64,000 bases of DNA from Hydrogenophaga sp. (GTDB lineage Bacteria > Pseudomonadota > Gammaproteobacteria > Burkholderiales > Burkholderiaceae_C). The translations under genes were made by a program, and so were the position numbers. The notes under the pieces are model-generated. The model made no database searches. It had not been told where the DNA came from and was given only the letters and a program-made list of their open reading frames with translations. Below, piece after piece: positions 62,489-64,000 of this stretch. Positions within the stretch are counted from its first letter, which is position 1; the number at the start of each line of letters is the position of its first letter. Location: the NCBI RefSeq assembly GCF_014773545.1, contig NZ_SDDV01000001.1, positions 267,749 through 331,748 of the forward strand, read 5' to 3'.

Positions 62489-63954
62489 CCTAGGCACAAT
62501 ACTGTTCAGATACGCAACACTGGCACCGGCTCATGCTTGAGGTGTAGAGGGGTGCCACGTCGTCGAACGGTGTAGTTGCTCATCTTGCGTTTGACGCCAC
62601 GCGGGTTGAGGCGCCCACGACTACTCACGCAGCGGCCACTGGCGATCTCGTTGAGCAACGCGTTGCGCCATGCCGGCAGGCGCTCAGGGGGGAATGGCCG
62701 CGGCTTGCGGCATCTTTCGCTTGATCACGCGCAACGCGTGGACAAAGCTCAGGCGGTCCGGATCGAGTCCCTGCTGCCAAGCCGCGCGCTCCATCAACTG
62801 GCGCACTCCGTAGTGCGCCAGCAGCAGACCCCACAGTTCCTGCTGGACGAGATCGGGCGTCTTGCTGCGCAGCACCGTGCTGGTCGAGCGCATGTGCGTC
62901 TTGAACTCATCGAAGACGCTTTCGACCTCCCAGCGCTCGTGGTACAGCGCCGCCAGTTCCAGCGCTGGCGCCGCCTCGGGGTCCAGGATATTGGTGACCA
63001 ATCGGTAGCTGTCTTGCACGGGACTCGCCGAGTCCTTCAACGTGTAGTCAATGACCCGCACTCGCTGGCCGTTGCGCCTGGCGCGATCTTCGCTGTCGAA
63101 CACGGTGCTCAGGTATGAACCGTCGGCAAGCTCTTGCTCCACTGGCAGGCCCAGATTGGACTTGACGCGCCACAGTAGCTTGGCGCCGCTGGCGCACGCC
63201 TGCCACAACTTGAAGCTGTAGAAGTTGCGCTCGGCCATGACCAACATGTCGCCGTTGAGTTTGGCCGGCAGCAACTCCGCCGCCATGGCCACCTCACTGT
63301 GGCTGTAGGGCGCTATGCTCGCGGCCACCACCGCATGCGTACCGCACTCAACCAGGCCGAGCAAGCGCGCCTGCGGGAATGCGCTCTGGCCACGCGACGC
63401 GGCCGGATAGCCGAAGAACTTGGCGTTGGCCGCCTCGTCGGCCACGTCCATGCAACTGCCGTCCACTGCCATCAAGCGCCAGCCCCGGTACCACGCCCCA
63501 GGCGCTTCGGGGCGCGCCATCGGCTTCAGTACCCGATCAGCGAGTTGCTTCATGACTTGCGGGCCCAGGCGAGTACGCGCCTGCGAGATCGCCGACTTGC
63601 TGGCCTGTACCGCGCCCGACGCGCCGCCGCTGAGCCATTGCAAACCTTCGCACACCACGCGCAGCACTTCTTCCAATGGCGCTTCGCGCCATAAAGCCAA
63701 CGCCATCACGTAATAGACGACCGCCGGGGCCGGCAGTAGCCGCTCGCGCTGGCTTGCCTTGCCGGTTTGTGCCAGTACATCGTCGATCAGCGCCCGAGGA
63801 CAAACACTGGCCAACACGCCGGTGCTGATCAGATGCGCCACGTCAATCTTATCTGGCAGTGCCTTGCGCGTTCTCGCCATCGTGTTCGCGTCTCGAAGTC
63901 GGGATGCGCGAATTATGATTCGTGGCGAGCTATTTGAACAGTATTGGGCCTAGG
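62489..63954. mobile_element. IS4-family insertion sequence (complete ends)
   Basis: 24-bp terminal inverted repeats with two mismatches: CCTAGGCACAATACTGTTCA... at 62489-62512 and its complement at 63931-63954. The unit is ~1.47 kb and encodes one IS4-type transposase on the minus strand. No clear target duplication is visible. Confidence 0.85.
62506..63880 (-). CDS. IS4-family transposase, frameshifted near the C-terminus
   Basis: The uninterrupted frame covers 398 residues (63880 to 62684) with the IS4 core: first Asp in LMAVDGSCMDVADEAANAKFF, second in the NGDMLVMAERNFYSF region, and the YREK-like signature YHERWEVESVFDEFKTH. It ends in AAIPP-stop at a run of six C. Skipping one base restores PERLPAWRNALLNEIASGR, then RLNPRGVKRKMSNYTVRRRG, to a stop at 62506 inside the left inverted repeat, giving ~457 residues, the usual IS4 length. 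The break is a mutation, a slippage site or a read error. Confidence 0.85.
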
Positions 63955-64000
63955 GTTAACGCGTAGCACCGGGGCCGGGGGCCGCCGTCGTGGATGCGGT

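Overview
The window looks like chromosome from a high-GC betaproteobacterium of the order Burkholderiales, probably close to Comamonadaceae. That placement is an inference from gene content and gene order: a BktB-type thiolase, a TctB/TctA pair, a holB-pilZ-tatD block, smpB divergent from ratA-rnfH, a rimP-nusA-infB-rbfA-truB-typA operon, and exbB-exbD-lpxK-trm112-kdsB. Most genes are core housekeeping genes. Accessory DNA is confined to three short patches.

Layout. 1-3.7 kb: the end of clpB, an aldehyde dehydrogenase, a small conserved gene and an MFS transporter. 3.7-8.8 kb (minus): a tightly overlapping MoxR ATPase - DUF58 - transglutaminase (TgpA-like) - MltB-type lytic transglycosylase operon; the last gene carries a frameshift. 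8.8-20 kb: histone-deacetylase-like hydrolase, lexA, rsmD, small membrane proteins, a 2OG-Fe dioxygenase, bktB, an RluA-type pseudouridine synthase with a repeat-derived tail, a HugZ-like protein, an OmpA-domain protein, gshA, a methyltransferase, rbgA/ylqF and a 47-residue basic protein. 20-28.3 kb: uvrD, then a large PhoU/DUF47-like protein followed by a PPDK-like protein that lacks the PEP/pyruvate barrel, then a MaoC-phosphate acyltransferase fusion. 28.4-37 kb: an RNA helicase with a long leader, xerD, holB-pilZ-tatD-ankyrin, and TctB/TctA.

37-38.1 kb is a gene graveyard with an IS1595-type transposase relic and a fragment resembling AidB-type acyl-CoA dehydrogenase. Isocitrate lyase follows, preceded by a perfect palindrome. 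39.5-49 kb is the translation/ribosome-maturation operon, with a promoter and a terminator-like hairpin in its leader. 50.6-51.9 kb is an IS1182-type element whose interior has been replaced by a truncated IS30-type transposase, next to IS21-like end repeats. 52-60.9 kb: DUF445, a Cys-rich protein, miaA, the Kdo/lipid A and ExbBD cluster, xseA, sodB and a DUF192 protein. 61-62.3 kb: NADP isocitrate dehydrogenase. The window ends in a complete IS4-type element (24-bp inverted repeats) whose transposase is frameshifted near its C-terminus. The last 46 bases hold nothing recognisable.

The best candidate for an undescribed system is the adjacent pair of a PhoU-like protein and a barrel-less PPDK at 23.2-26.8 kb. 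Two reading-frame breaks (3689-4803 and 62506-63880) lie in or beside G/C runs, so read errors should be excluded before a biological explanation is accepted. No tRNA, rRNA or CRISPR array was found.
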